Source of the DNA: Lentilactobacillus diolivorans DSM 14421
Lineage (GTDB): Bacteria > Bacillota > Bacilli > Lactobacillales > Lactobacillaceae
Assembly: GCF_001434255.1 (NCBI RefSeq)
Contig: NZ_AZEY01000029.1
Span: 62,001-126,000, forward strand
Direction of reading: 5' to 3'
Length of the DNA: 64,000 bases
The position numbers and the translations under genes were made by a program. Shown in pieces: positions 35,012 through 44,155 of the stretch. The notes under the pieces were generated by a model that was not told the DNA's origin, did no database searches, and saw only the letters and a program-made list of their open reading frames with translations. Positions within the stretch are counted from its first letter, which is position 1; the number at the start of each line of letters is the position of its first letter.

Positions 35012-36664
35012 ATGTTCAATAAGCAGGGAAAATTTGGCCGCTCGTTTAAACGAGTGACGGCACTATTACTCGTAACAGCCGTGACATTAGTTTTGGCTGC
35101 CTGTGGTAAATCATCAAATTCCGGGAAAACACAGCAAGTGCTGAAATTAAGTACACCATCTGAATTGGCAACACTGGACAATTCTAAAGCTTCGGAATCT
35201 GTTAGCTTAACGCAACTCTATCATACTGGTGAGGGGCTCTATCGGTTGGGAAAAAACTCGAAGATTGAGAATGCGCTGGCAACTAGTACCAAGGTTTCTA
35301 AAGATGGTCTGCAATATACGTTTAAATTACGAACCAACGATAAATGGAGCAATGGCAAACCGGTTACTGCTAAAGACTTTGTCTATTCCTGGCGACGGAC
35401 GGCGGATCCAAAGACAGCTTCCGAATATTCATATTTATTTGAAGGCATCAAGAATTTTGACGCAATTCAAAAGAAACAGCTTTCACCAGATAAATTAGGA
35501 GTAAAAGCAATTGGCAACAACAAGCTGGTTGTGACACTCAGCAAGCCGGTTCCATATTTTAAACTCTTGGTTGCTTTCCCAGTCTTTTTCCCAGAACAAG
35601 CATCAGTTGTTAATAAGTATGGTAGTGACTATGGCACTTCCAGCAGCAAAACAAGTTATAATGGGCCGTTTAAACTTGTTGGTTGGAACGGGACCAACGA
35701 AACGTGGAAATTGGTTAAGAATCCGAATTATTGGGATAAGAAAAATGTTCATCTCAAACAAATTGATCTGAATGTCGTTAAAAGCCCAGCAACTGGTTTG
35801 AACTTGTATCAGCAAGGTAAACTGGATGCCGTTACGCTGAGTGGCACTCAAGTTGCCAACTACCGCAAAAATAAAGATTTCAAGAATTTCGTCGGTGGGT
35901 CAATGATTTACCTGCAGCTTAATCAAAAACGGGTTAAGGCATTACGAAATCTAAAGGTCCGCCAAGCCTTATCGCAAATTGTCGATAAGCAGGCGTTGGC
36001 AACCAAAGTCTTAAGGGATGGCTCAACTAAACCGTTGGGATTTGTCTCACAAAACCTATTCCGAAATCCGAAGACTAAGGCTGACTTTGCAAAAGACGCT
36101 TATGTTAAATCCGGGGTTGCTTATGATCCAACAAATGCTAAAAAACTCTGGCAGCAGGGGATGAAAGCCGTTGGTCAGAACAAATTGCATTTGACAATTC
36201 TGAGTGATGATACTGATCAGACAAGATCGGCCGCGGAATACTTACAAAGTCAGTTTGAAAAGTTACCCGGCTTAAGCATCAGTATTCAAACGGTACCGAA
36301 ACTGACCCGGATGTCACGATCTGAGAAGGGAAACTTTGACGTTGTTATCTCAACGTGGGGAGCTGATTTTGCCGATCCAATTAACTTCCTGAGCTTAATG
36401 ACAAAAGGTAATTCGTCCAATAACGGTGGTTTTGTGAATACAAAGTACGATCAGTTAATTGCAAAATCTGGTTCAACGGATGCCAACGACCCACAAAAAC
36501 GATACAACGATATGGTAAGTGCTGAAAAAGTATTAATGCAGCAGCAGGGCCTTATTCCGCTGTATCAACCGGCAACAGCTCAATTGTGGAAATCAGATGT
36601 CAAAGGATATGTTTGGAACCCAGCTGGAATGAGCCAGGGGTGGAAGGATATTTCGATTAAGTGA
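35012..36664 (+). CDS. oppA: Oligopeptide ABC transporter substrate-binding lipoprotein (OppA)
   Basis: The 550-residue protein has a lipoprotein signal ending LAACG (Cys at about residue 31), then an SBP_bac_5 fold: NKWSNGKPVTAKDFVYSWRRT (typical R-x-x-x-K-W-S-N-G motif), YNGPFKLVGWNG, then the C-terminal lobe. It binds extracellular oligopeptides and passes them to an OppBCDF permease. No permease genes are adjacent, so it must serve a transporter encoded elsewhere. The gene is flanked by repeat copies B and C in inverted orientation, and copy C starts 6 nt after its stop codon. The ribosome site is AGAAGGG. Confidence 0.93.
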   Translation: MFNKQGKFGRSFKRVTALLLVTAVTLVLAACGKSSNSGKTQQVLKLSTPSELATLDNSKASESVSLTQLYHTGEGLYRLGKNSKIENALATSTKVSKDGLQYTFKLRTNDKWSNGKPVTAKDFVYSWRRTADPKTASEYSYLFEGIKNFDAIQKKQLSPDKLGVKAIGNNKLVVTLSKPVPYFKLLVAFPVFFPEQASVVNKYGSDYGTSSSKTSYNGPFKLVGWNGTNETWKLVKNPNYWDKKNVHLKQIDLNVVKSPATGLNLYQQGKLDAVTLSGTQVANYRKNKDFKNFVGGSMIYLQLNQKRVKALRNLKVRQALSQIVDKQALATKVLRDGSTKPLGFVSQNLFRNPKTKADFAKDAYVKSGVAYDPTNAKKLWQQGMKAVGQNKLHLTILSDDTDQTRSAAEYLQSQFEKLPGLSISIQTVPKLTRMSRSEKGNFDVVISTWGADFADPINFLSLMTKGNSSNNGGFVNTKYDQLIAKSGSTDANDPQKRYNDMVSAEKVLMQQQGLIPLYQPATAQLWKSDVKGYVWNPAGMSQGWKDISIK

Positions 36665-36670
36665 GTGCGA

Positions 36671-36783
36671 GTGCAAAGAGACGCGGTTAGCTCCCAGAAT
36701 ATAAGCCACTAAAGCCCAGATTCCCGGTTTTGGAATCTGGGCTTTAGTGGCTTATATGGCCGGGAGCTGCGTCTGCTTTGCAC
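36671..36783 (+). repeat. Bulged-hairpin repeat, copy C
   Basis: Outer arm GTGCAAAGAGACGC, bulge GGTT, stem AGCTCCC, AGA opposite GGCC, 26-nt inner arm starting ATATAAGCCACT with its full complement, and a 7-nt loop (CGGTTTT). It begins 6 nt after the oppA TGA (36662-36664), in the gene's orientation. A tail CACGTTATAACTAAGAAGCC follows. No T-run. Confidence 0.88.
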
Positions 36784-37020
36784 GTTATAACTAAGAAGCC
36801 GACAACATTTCTTAAAAATTTGTGCTTGGAAGTTTTACCCGGTAGTCCAGATAATATCAGCATGTTGTAGATAATCAATTAAGATTTGGAACTCATCCGA
36901 ATCAATTTATATTTTCGACATCACACCTTGACATCGATCAATTAGAGGTATAAATTAGATAACATTAAATATTGATGAGTAAATGACAAAACACTTTGAA
37001 AGGAAAAGTAGATTTGCCTA

Positions 37021-37274
37021 TTTTTTAAAGAGAGCTTTCGGCTGGTGTGAGAAGGTAGAAATAGTGAATCGAAAATCATCCTTGAGTGGCAGGGACGACC
37101 CATTTAGTCCCTGATGGCAGCCAGCCATTATGATGGACGTGTATCGAAAGGGAATGTGACTCATTCTTTCTTTCCGTACATTGAGGTTTAGTCGATTTTG
37201 ATTAGACAATTAATAGGTGGTACCGCGGAGACGCCCTATGTAAGTGACAGAACTTGCATAGGGCGTCTTTTTTG
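37021..37274 (+). ncRNA. T-box leader controlling pepI-oppA, likely tRNA-Ile
   Basis: The leader has the stem-I AGAGAG plus GGCTGGTGTGAG apical element, a specifier region GAAA-ATC-A-TCC-TTGAGT, and the antiterminator T-box AATAGGTGGTACCGCGG (37212-37228). A terminator hairpin follows (37230-37240 with 37257-37267) and T6. Aligned on the family pattern GAA(A)-NNN-A-YCY, the specifier is AUC (37075-37077), Ile. Uncharged tRNA would stabilise the antiterminator and turn on the peptidase and peptide-binding protein. The specifier call is from pattern alone. Confidence 0.9.
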
Positions 37275-37311
37275 CTTATCAAGTTATTAACATTAAAAAA
37301 GGAGTGGTTTT

Positions 37312-38211
37312 ATGCAGCAGGGAAGTAAAATTTTAACATTGAATAATGGATTTCATTTGTTTACCAGAACAGTTGGGGAGGGTGACGTTAAGCTTCTATG
37401 TGTTCATGGTGGCCCTGGGAGTAATCACGAAGAATTTGAAAATTTTGGCGAAAAATTGGCTAAGTATCACGTTCAAGTCTCGATGTATGATCAACTGGGC
37501 TCGTTTTATTCCGATCAACCTGATTTTAGTGATCCGGCAAACCAAAAATATTTAACGTTGGACTATTACTTGAGTGAATTAGAGGAAGTTCGGCAAAAAC
37601 TTGGATTAGAGAACTTTTACTTGTTGGGACATTCTTGGGGTGGCCTACTTGCTCAAGAATATGCGTTGAAATATGGTCAGCATCTAAAAGGCGTGATTAT
37701 CATGAGCATGATTGATAATATCGCTGAATATACTGTTCATATCAATCAATTACGTGACCAAACATTTTCTCCATTTGAGGTGGCTTATATGAAGACGGTC
37801 GAACACGATGAGCGCTTTGATGATCCTAAGTATCAGGAATTGGTTGCAAAATTATATAAGCTTTATGTTAATCGTCATCCTGAAAGAATGCCACGTCACT
37901 TAGTCGAGACAATGGCTACACCGGTTTACAATCATTTCCAAGGAAATAACGAGTTCGTGATGGTCGGGACGTTAAATGGCTGGGACCGTCGAGCCGATAT
38001 TCATAATATTACGAATCCAACGTTATTGACGTTTGGTGATCACGACACAATGCCACTGGCGACTGCTAAACGGATGAATGAGGAGATCCCATCGTCGCGG
38101 TTGGTGTTAACACCGGATGGCGGTCATTGTCATAGTGTTGATAACCCGAAAGCATTTTTTAAAACATTAGGCGGATTTATTGAAGACGTTGAAACGGGAA
38201 ACTTCAAGTGA
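37312..38211 (+). CDS. pepI: Proline iminopeptidase / alpha-beta hydrolase (S33)
   Basis: The 299-residue enzyme has the S33 family pattern: HGGPGSNHEEF (oxyanion region, about 32-42), the nucleophile Ser108 in GHSWGG, and a C-terminal GDHD and GGHC that supply Asp and His. PepI releases N-terminal proline and related residues from short peptides, completing peptide breakdown. It is cytoplasmic. It follows a T-box leader and precedes oppA by 52 bp, so peptide hydrolysis and binding respond together to amino-acid starvation. The ATG follows AAAAAGGAG. A proline-specific S33 call is likely, but related aminopeptidases look similar. Confidence 0.9.
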   Translation: MQQGSKILTLNNGFHLFTRTVGEGDVKLLCVHGGPGSNHEEFENFGEKLAKYHVQVSMYDQLGSFYSDQPDFSDPANQKYLTLDYYLSELEEVRQKLGLENFYLLGHSWGGLLAQEYALKYGQHLKGVIIMSMIDNIAEYTVHINQLRDQTFSPFEVAYMKTVEHDERFDDPKYQELVAKLYKLYVNRHPERMPRHLVETMATPVYNHFQGNNEFVMVGTLNGWDRRADIHNITNPTLLTFGDHDTMPLATAKRMNEEIPSSRLVLTPDGGHCHSVDNPKAFFKTLGGFIEDVETGNFK

Positions 38212-38263
38212 GGGGCAAATGAGACTAAGTTATTTTAAATAAAATCGTTGGAGGCTTGTTAGT

Positions 38264-39892
38264 ATGAAAAAACAATTGGTAACAGCAGCAGTTTGTTTAT
38301 CCGCGTTGCTTTTGGCAGCGTGTGGTAGTAAAAGTAGTTCTAAATCAGTTGGTTCCACAAAATCAATTTCATTGATGCAAAACGCGGAACTATTATCGTT
38401 GGATACATCCAATCACGCCGACCTGACGCAATGGAACGTCTTGGAAAATAGTATGGAGGGCTTGTACCGGGCGAATCGTCACAACAATCCATCCCCCGCA
38501 ATGGCAACTTCAGTAGTTAAACCTACCGATCATGGTAAAACATATACGTTCCACCTACGCAAAAACGCCAAGTGGAGTAATGGCGATGCCCTTGTTGCCC
38601 AAGACTTTGTCGGTGCTTGGCGGCGGTCAGTATCACCAACCGCAAGATCAGGATACAATTACATATTCTCCGGCATTAAAAATGCGGATGCCATTACAGC
38701 CGGAAAAAAATCACCCAAAATGTTGGGGGTTAAGGCAGTCAACAAACATACGCTTCAGGTTCAACTCGACCATCCAATGCCGTATTTTAATAAAATGATG
38801 GTGCTGCCAGCGTTCTTCCCTCAGAATCAAAAGGCAGTTCAAAAGTTCGGTAAAGCCTATGGAACCAAGTCTCAAGATATGGACTATAACGGCGCTTTCC
38901 AAGTGACTGGTTGGAATGGGACAAACGATAATTGGACGTTAAAGCGGAACCACTATTATTACGATCCCTCGGCAATTAAGCTTCAACAAATCAAGATGAG
39001 TGTTGTGAAGGATCCAAATACTGCTCATAACTTGTTTACTCAAGGGAAGTTGGACGATGCCACCATATCTGGTGTGACTGCTAAGGGACTGCAAAAGAAT
39101 AAAGATCTGGTCCATGTTCGAAAGGCCGGGACGTATTATGTCCGTCTAAATTTGAGAAATGGTCGGCCGTTAAATAATCAAAAGATGCGTCAAGCATTAA
39201 GTTTAGTCGTTGATCGCCAGAAACTCACCAAAGATGTTTTGTCGGATGGTTCCAAGCCAGCTTATACCTACACATCAAAAGATTTGACCAAAGATCCGAC
39301 AACTGGTAAAGACTTTGCGACCGAGACAACCCCTAAGCTGAAATATAATGTTGCTAAGGCCAAACAACTTTGGCAGCAGGGAATGAAGGAAGCTCATTTA
39401 AGCGGCACCGTAAAATTGCAGCTTAACGGTGATGATCAAACAGTGACTAAGAATGTCGCCCAATTACTGCAGTCCGAAATCCAGCAATCCTTACCAAAGG
39501 TGAAAGTAGCAATTAATTCACTTCCTGCCAAAGGGTTTCAGGATCGTGAAGCAGCCGGTAAGTTCGATATGGAGCAGACATTGTGGTTGGCTGACTTTGC
39601 TGATCCAATCAGCTTTATGGGGATTCTCGAAAGTACCAATCCCCAAGACTATGGCAAATATAAAGATGCCCAGTTTGACAAATTGTTCAAACAAGCTGGC
39701 GGTGCCAATGCAAATAATCCGAAAAAATACTGGGCAGATTTACGAGCAGCCCAAGAGCGCTTAAATCAGACCATGCCTGTATTGCCACTCTATCAAATGG
39801 TTGAAAGTCATTTGGTCAATCCGCATTTGAAAGGTGTTTTACATCATCCAGTCGGCGAAGATGATTATACACGGGCTTATTTAACAAAATAG
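38264..39892 (+). CDS. oppA: Oligopeptide-binding lipoprotein (OppA), T-box operon
   Basis: The 542-residue protein has a signal peptide ending LAACG (Cys about 21) and the SBP_bac_5 motif KNAKWSNGDALVAQDFVGAW. It is clearly paralogous to the protein at 35012 (shared YNGAFQVTGWNGTND and LWQQGMKEA segments). It sits 52 bp behind pepI within the T-box-controlled transcript, so its synthesis should rise when the sensed aminoacyl-tRNA is uncharged. No permease genes accompany it. Confidence 0.93.
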   Translation: MKKQLVTAAVCLSALLLAACGSKSSSKSVGSTKSISLMQNAELLSLDTSNHADLTQWNVLENSMEGLYRANRHNNPSPAMATSVVKPTDHGKTYTFHLRKNAKWSNGDALVAQDFVGAWRRSVSPTARSGYNYIFSGIKNADAITAGKKSPKMLGVKAVNKHTLQVQLDHPMPYFNKMMVLPAFFPQNQKAVQKFGKAYGTKSQDMDYNGAFQVTGWNGTNDNWTLKRNHYYYDPSAIKLQQIKMSVVKDPNTAHNLFTQGKLDDATISGVTAKGLQKNKDLVHVRKAGTYYVRLNLRNGRPLNNQKMRQALSLVVDRQKLTKDVLSDGSKPAYTYTSKDLTKDPTTGKDFATETTPKLKYNVAKAKQLWQQGMKEAHLSGTVKLQLNGDDQTVTKNVAQLLQSEIQQSLPKVKVAINSLPAKGFQDREAAGKFDMEQTLWLADFADPISFMGILESTNPQDYGKYKDAQFDKLFKQAGGANANNPKKYWADLRAAQERLNQTMPVLPLYQMVESHLVNPHLKGVLHHPVGEDDYTRAYLTK

Positions 39893-39920
39893 TGTGATAA
39901 CTTTTATTAAATTTTGCGCA

Positions 39921-39978
39921 AAAAAGAACCTTGTTAATCAATACTTTAGCGAGCAATTGGTTAATAAGGTTCTTTTAT
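39921..39978. terminator. Bidirectional terminator
   Basis: A 20-bp stem (AAAAGAACCTTGTTAA and its complement with two wobble positions) ends in T4 and lies between converging oppA-type genes. Confidence 0.85.
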
Positions 39979-39999
39979 TGTGGCTTAAAACAAAAGTGA

Positions 40000-41796
40000 T
40001 TATTTTTGATCAGCCGACGTCAGTTGAAGATTTTGCCAGAACTGAGGGATCATATAGTTATTATAGGCGGCTTGTTTAAAGTTCTTCACCCGATGATTAA
40101 CCGGGGTGTAGTTTAAGATAAAGCTTTGAGGCGTATAAGCAGCTTCGTCATTCATATAGCGTTGCCATTTCTTGAACTGCTGAACTCGGTACTTCTGATT
40201 CCAAGCTTTGTTATTATTTAAGCTATTTAGCAATTGGGTATTTTTCTTGGAAACAAAGTGACCCATATTATAGGAAGCATCTTTACTATAAAATTGAGTT
40301 GGGGTTGGTTCACTCGTCAATGACCAGCCACCACTGAAGACGTCAATCTTGTTCTGCTTGGGTTGTGATAAGACAGAATAGAAACTATTCATTTCCATTG
40401 GTCGACCATTGGTAAACTTGACGTTTAGTCCCAATTTTCGCCACTGCTGAACCTGATATTGATCAATTGATTCAGCGGCTGTGGATGCCTGCATGACGCC
40501 ATACGAAATGGTGAGCTTTTTGCCATTAGGTTGCACGTACCATTTTCCTTTTTTCTTATACCCGGCGCTCTTTAACAGCTGCTTAGCTTTTTTCATGTTA
40601 TAAGGAAAACCGGGATTCTTCGTGTCGGCGTAGGCTTTGAAAATTGGCGGAATTAGCGTGTTGGCCCGCCACTGAACACCATTGAGCATCTTTTGATTGA
40701 CTTTATCAAGATCCAACGCGTACATCATGGCCTTCCGTAAGTTTTTATTGCCCATCTTACTGTGTTTATACATGACATTTTGATTGGTTTTTGTGTCAAA
40801 GTAACCGAGATTAAAGCCAAAGTACCCGTAGCTTAGACTTGGTGCACCAACCAGTGAATAGCCACTAACCTTTTTAACAGATTTGTATTGACTGGCAGGC
40901 AGGCCGCCTAAGGCAAAGTCATATTTTTTGGCCTTAAAGGCTGCCGCAGCATTGGTAGTTGAAACGACTTGAATATTAACGTGTTTTACTTTTGGTTGCT
41001 TGCCCCAATAATATTGATTAGGGATCCAGTTGGTCGATTCACCATCTACTTGATGATAAAGTTTGTAAGGACCGACAAAGACGGGATGCTTACGAATTGC
41101 AGGCGAAGAAGATAATTTAGAAATTTTAACGTTTTTGATGTGTGCATATGGAACGACGGTGCCCCAAATAAACGTATTTCCTGAGTACTGCATGGCAGGT
41201 GATAACCGTTTAAAATGCAGCACCACTTGTTTACCATTTTGCCCATTAGGATAGGTAATCCCGGAAATTGTTTTCGCTTTACCCGTGTGATAGGCTGCTA
41301 ATCCTTTAAGATTAGTAGAATCAGAGGAATATTGTTGGGCAGAGGTGTTTTTATTGGCAATAATTTCATAAGCATATTCCACGTCTTTGGCAGTGACCTG
41401 ATTGCCGTTTGACCAACGAGCGTTCTTTCGAATTGTGATCGTGGCCGTTTTGGCTGATCGATCCAATTTTAAATTGGCCAGGCCACCATTGACGATCTTA
41501 AAGTTCTTATTACTCTTAAACAGTGCATCACCACCACCTGGTGAATAAACGTCGGAGTCCTCAACGTTATCTTGTAAAACTGCTAACGTAATTCCCTCAA
41601 ATGGTGCGTCAGTCACCTCGGCGGCATCCACAGTACTGTCGTTACCGGACTTGGTTGCTTTACCGGTGGCACTGTAGGTTGTCGGCATTGAAATTGACTT
41701 TGGTGCAGCGGTATTTTTGCTGCTGGAGCAGGCTGCCAGAGTTAGAGCAGAAATCCCGATGGCACATAACGCTGACCACTTCTTCACTTTTAACAT
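40000..41796 (-). CDS. oppA: Oligopeptide-binding lipoprotein (OppA), divergent paralogue
   Basis: The 598-residue protein has a signal peptide ending LAACS and an SBP_bac_5 domain with NARWSNGNQVTAKDVEYAYEI. It is more distant from the two + strand OppA proteins and carries a longer N-terminal segment (PTTYSATGKATKSG). The ATG at 41796 is preferred because GGAGGG lies 8 nt upstream; the TTG at 41811 overlaps that site. It is the third solute-binding protein within 7 kb without any permease gene. Confidence 0.92.
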   Translation of the reverse strand: MLKVKKWSALCAIGISALTLAACSSSKNTAAPKSISMPTTYSATGKATKSGNDSTVDAAEVTDAPFEGITLAVLQDNVEDSDVYSPGGGDALFKSNKNFKIVNGGLANLKLDRSAKTATITIRKNARWSNGNQVTAKDVEYAYEIIANKNTSAQQYSSDSTNLKGLAAYHTGKAKTISGITYPNGQNGKQVVLHFKRLSPAMQYSGNTFIWGTVVPYAHIKNVKISKLSSSPAIRKHPVFVGPYKLYHQVDGESTNWIPNQYYWGKQPKVKHVNIQVVSTTNAAAAFKAKKYDFALGGLPASQYKSVKKVSGYSLVGAPSLSYGYFGFNLGYFDTKTNQNVMYKHSKMGNKNLRKAMMYALDLDKVNQKMLNGVQWRANTLIPPIFKAYADTKNPGFPYNMKKAKQLLKSAGYKKKGKWYVQPNGKKLTISYGVMQASTAAESIDQYQVQQWRKLGLNVKFTNGRPMEMNSFYSVLSQPKQNKIDVFSGGWSLTSEPTPTQFYSKDASYNMGHFVSKKNTQLLNSLNNNKAWNQKYRVQQFKKWQRYMNDEAAYTPQSFILNYTPVNHRVKNFKQAAYNNYMIPQFWQNLQLTSADQK

Positions 41797-41945
41797 AAAT
41801 GATCCCTCCAAGTAAATCTGATCCCCAACTAAGATTAGTTTAGGATGAGATTATGATTAGCAAATCTCCCATAAATTGTTTCTAGTTTAGTCTTAGACGA
41901 GATAATTTGCAATGATTGAATGGATATTTATGCATTAATGGGTAA

Positions 41946-41987
41946 ATAAAAAAGGAAGCAAGGTGGCGATACTTCTACCTTGTCCTC
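41946..41987 (-). terminator. Terminator of the 41989 gene
   Basis: An imperfect stem GGAGGACAAGGT / ACCTTGCTTCC with T6 on the minus strand. Confidence 0.7.
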
Positions 41988-41988
41988 C

Positions 41989-42483
41989 CTAATCAAAATC
42001 GGTTTTGTCATCCCCGTCACTGAATTCTTTAACATCTGCTACAGTTTGTCGATGCAATTCCCGTTCAAGTGATGATTGATTCAAGGAATCATAAACTGGC
42101 CAAGTCCCCACTAAATCAATGTTGGCCAGCTCAATTTTATTTTTTACTACAAATTTAGTTTGAATTGTATGCTTTACGTTTTTAACTATCAAATTTAGCT
42201 GTCTCAGACTCTCGAAACGATCAGATGGTTCATTAAATGACCTATCAATAGTTAAATAATCATTTTCATAAATCTGATGTTTGACTTTGTTGAATCTTTC
42301 TTGATAGTCACGGACAAACTGAAATTTACCATTTTCTGATATTAAATAGTACGGACTTCTTACGACAAAACGAACTTGAAAAACAGGTGGATTATCAAAC
42401 ACGTCAACGGGAAGTCCGTACTCTGCAAGACTCAAATTATCTTCAGAAATGCTGAAACGTTCCGTTACTATTCTGATTTCCAT
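41989..42483 (-). CDS. Hypothetical protein, SecB-like size
   Basis: The 164-residue protein begins MEIRIVTERFSISEDN and is rich in beta-prone stretches (VFQVRFVVRSPYYLI, TIQTKFVVKNKIEL), ending in an acidic tail (DGDDKTDFD). It has no signal peptide or membrane helix. GGAGG lies 8 nt before the ATG, and a terminator follows, so it is a real single-gene unit. No family was recognised; a SecB-like or phage-related fold is only a thought based on size and beta pattern. Confidence 0.75.
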   Translation of the reverse strand: MEIRIVTERFSISEDNLSLAEYGLPVDVFDNPPVFQVRFVVRSPYYLISENGKFQFVRDYQERFNKVKHQIYENDYLTIDRSFNEPSDRFESLRQLNLIVKNVKHTIQTKFVVKNKIELANIDLVGTWPVYDSLNQSSLERELHRQTVADVKEFSDGDDKTDFD

Positions 42484-42712
42484 ATTTATGCCTCCATTGA
42501 CCTGTTTCTAAATGGTACTTTAATTATTCTACTAAGGCTATTCTACCTAACATTTTATCGTTTTACAAAAGCATATCTCAAATTTTTGGGGTTTTAGATG
42601 ACTTATAGAATGAATTTGGGAAAGGTGAGTTCCTACGTTAAATTCATTATTGGGTATCTTACTGATTTAGTGGTAATCTAATTCTAAAATAAGTTTTGAA
42701 GGGATGATTTAA

Positions 42713-43345
42713 ATGCTCGATTATCAGCAGCAGTCAACTTGGTCAAATGGGTTTGGCCAGCAGCAATCGCCAATTAACATTGAAACGCCCCAGGCAGCCC
42801 AACAGGATCAACCATTATCGTTAACGACTGACAGTGATTATCAGCTCACCGAGGAGTTGGATGATCAAACAACGATCAAATTACTGGGAACAGGACAAGC
42901 AACCATTTTTAAGCGGTCGTTTGACTTTCAGCAGGTTCATTTTCATGCAGGGGCAGAACATTTAGTGGATGGTAATCAGAAGCCCTTTGAGATTCATTTA
43001 GTTCATCAAAATGCGATTGGTCAGTTGGTTGTGGTCGCTTTATTGGTTTCATTGGGTGATCAGGATGCTGCCTTTCAACAGATTATCGACCAGTTTCAGC
43101 AGGGCGCGTCAACACCGGTAAAAATCGAAATTGATCAGTGGCTGCCCAAATTAGCGGAAGGCTATCATTACCTTGGTTCACTAACAACGCCACCATTGAC
43201 CGAAGGGGTTGAATGGTTGGTGATTACTAATCCCAATGTCACAATTAGTCAGGATCAGTTAAAGCGGTTTCAACAATTGTTTAAGCCAAATAATCGAGTG
43301 ACTCAGCCGGTAAATGGGCGGTTAGTTGAAAAATATTTGTTGTAA
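42713..43345 (+). CDS. cah: Alpha-class carbonic anhydrase, cytoplasmic
   Basis: The 210-residue enzyme keeps the alpha-CA core: QSPINIET (18-25), zinc ligands His76 and His78 in VHFHAGAEH, His95 in FEIHLVHQN, and YLGSLTTPPLTEGVEW near 155-170 (active-site Thr). It hydrates CO2 to bicarbonate. Bacterial alpha-CAs are usually periplasmic or secreted; this one has no signal peptide (MLDYQQQSTWSNG directly enters the domain). It may supply bicarbonate for carboxylations. Confidence 0.94.
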   Translation: MLDYQQQSTWSNGFGQQQSPINIETPQAAQQDQPLSLTTDSDYQLTEELDDQTTIKLLGTGQATIFKRSFDFQQVHFHAGAEHLVDGNQKPFEIHLVHQNAIGQLVVVALLVSLGDQDAAFQQIIDQFQQGASTPVKIEIDQWLPKLAEGYHYLGSLTTPPLTEGVEWLVITNPNVTISQDQLKRFQQLFKPNNRVTQPVNGRLVEKYLL

Positions 43346-43399
43346 GCTGTTTTTCCTCTTGACACGAATGGAATTTGGCCGTAAGATTTTGACAATTAA

Positions 43400-43667
43400 A
43401 AAGTTATTAGATGTTGATGAGAAGAGAGCTGACGATGGGCTACCCAAAGAGAACGCTGCTTGCTGAGATGGCGTGGTAGACAGTTGGTGAGAATGAGCTC
43501 GGAGTCGTGTCGTCGCTGGATAATCAGTTGATGGCCGGTTTGGAAACCGATATTTTCCCGAATACATGTGATATGTATTTGAGGTAGCTGATTTTCGCTA
43601 TAAAAATGGGTGGTACCACGGCAAAGCTCGTCCCTGGACAAAGTTAATTTGTTCAGGGATTTTTTTG
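43400..43667 (+). ncRNA. T-box leader upstream of YbaK-type gene
   Basis: The T-box AAAATGGGTGGTACCACGG (43602-43620) is followed by terminator arms TCCCTGGACAAA (43631-43642) and TTTGTTCAGGGA (43648-43659) and T7. Stem I begins at AGAGAGCTGACG. The best-aligned specifier (GAGA-ATG-AGCTC-GGAGT) reads AUG at 43493-43495, which would be Met, but the fit is weaker than in the leader at 37021, and GAG is the alternative. A T-box before a lone editing-domain gene is unusual. Confidence 0.85.
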
Positions 43668-43687
43668 TGGATTCGGAGGCGATCAAT

Positions 43688-44155
43688 TTGAGTACAGTCC
43701 AAATGAAAAATCTGTTACATCACTATGGATTAAGTGACAGGTATTTTAAGTTGTCAGAAACGGGTGCAACGGTTGAAGAGGCAGCAGAAACAATTCATGT
43801 GTCACCAGACGCGATTGCAAAATCACTGGTTTTAACTGTTAACCAACAACCGATTGTCGTTGTGTTGAGTGGGACGGCAAGATTAGGCAATCATCAATTT
43901 AAAGAGGAATTTGAAGTCCGACCGAGATTACTTGCGCCGGATAAGGTGAAGGAAGTAACGGGCTTTCCAGTTGGTGGTGTGAATCCAATCGGACTGGATA
44001 ATGCGTTACCGGTATATTTAGATAATTCATTGCGGGATATCCCGTGGCTCTACCCGGCGGCGGGAGATCCGTTTCACGCCCTAAAGCTAAGTTTGGATGA
44101 GTTGATTGAGCTGAGTAGGCCGGTAAGGTGGGTAAAGGTAAGCAGAGTGGGCTAG
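43688..44155 (+). CDS. ybaK: YbaK/EbsC-family aminoacyl-tRNA deacylase
   Basis: The 155-residue protein is a single YbaK/ProX-type editing domain with the features DAIAKSLVLTVNQQPIVVVL, FPVGGVNPIGLDNALPVYLDNSL and PAAGDPFHALKLS. Such domains hydrolyse mischarged aminoacyl-tRNAs in trans, often Cys- or Ala-tRNA(Pro). The start is TTG at 43688 with GGAGG 8 nt upstream; the longer frame back to 43610 lies inside the T-box leader and cannot be the real start. The last codons and TAG stop (44147-44155) lie inside repeat copy D. Confidence 0.9.
   Translation: MSTVQMKNLLHHYGLSDRYFKLSETGATVEEAAETIHVSPDAIAKSLVLTVNQQPIVVVLSGTARLGNHQFKEEFEVRPRLLAPDKVKEVTGFPVGGVNPIGLDNALPVYLDNSLRDIPWLYPAAGDPFHALKLSLDELIELSRPVRWVKVSRVG

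Noticed and set aside
43610-43687. N-terminal extension of the YbaK-type frame (starting MVPRQSSS)
   Set aside because: The frame here runs through the T-box and terminator; the ribosome site GGAGG at 43675-43679 fits the TTG at 43688.
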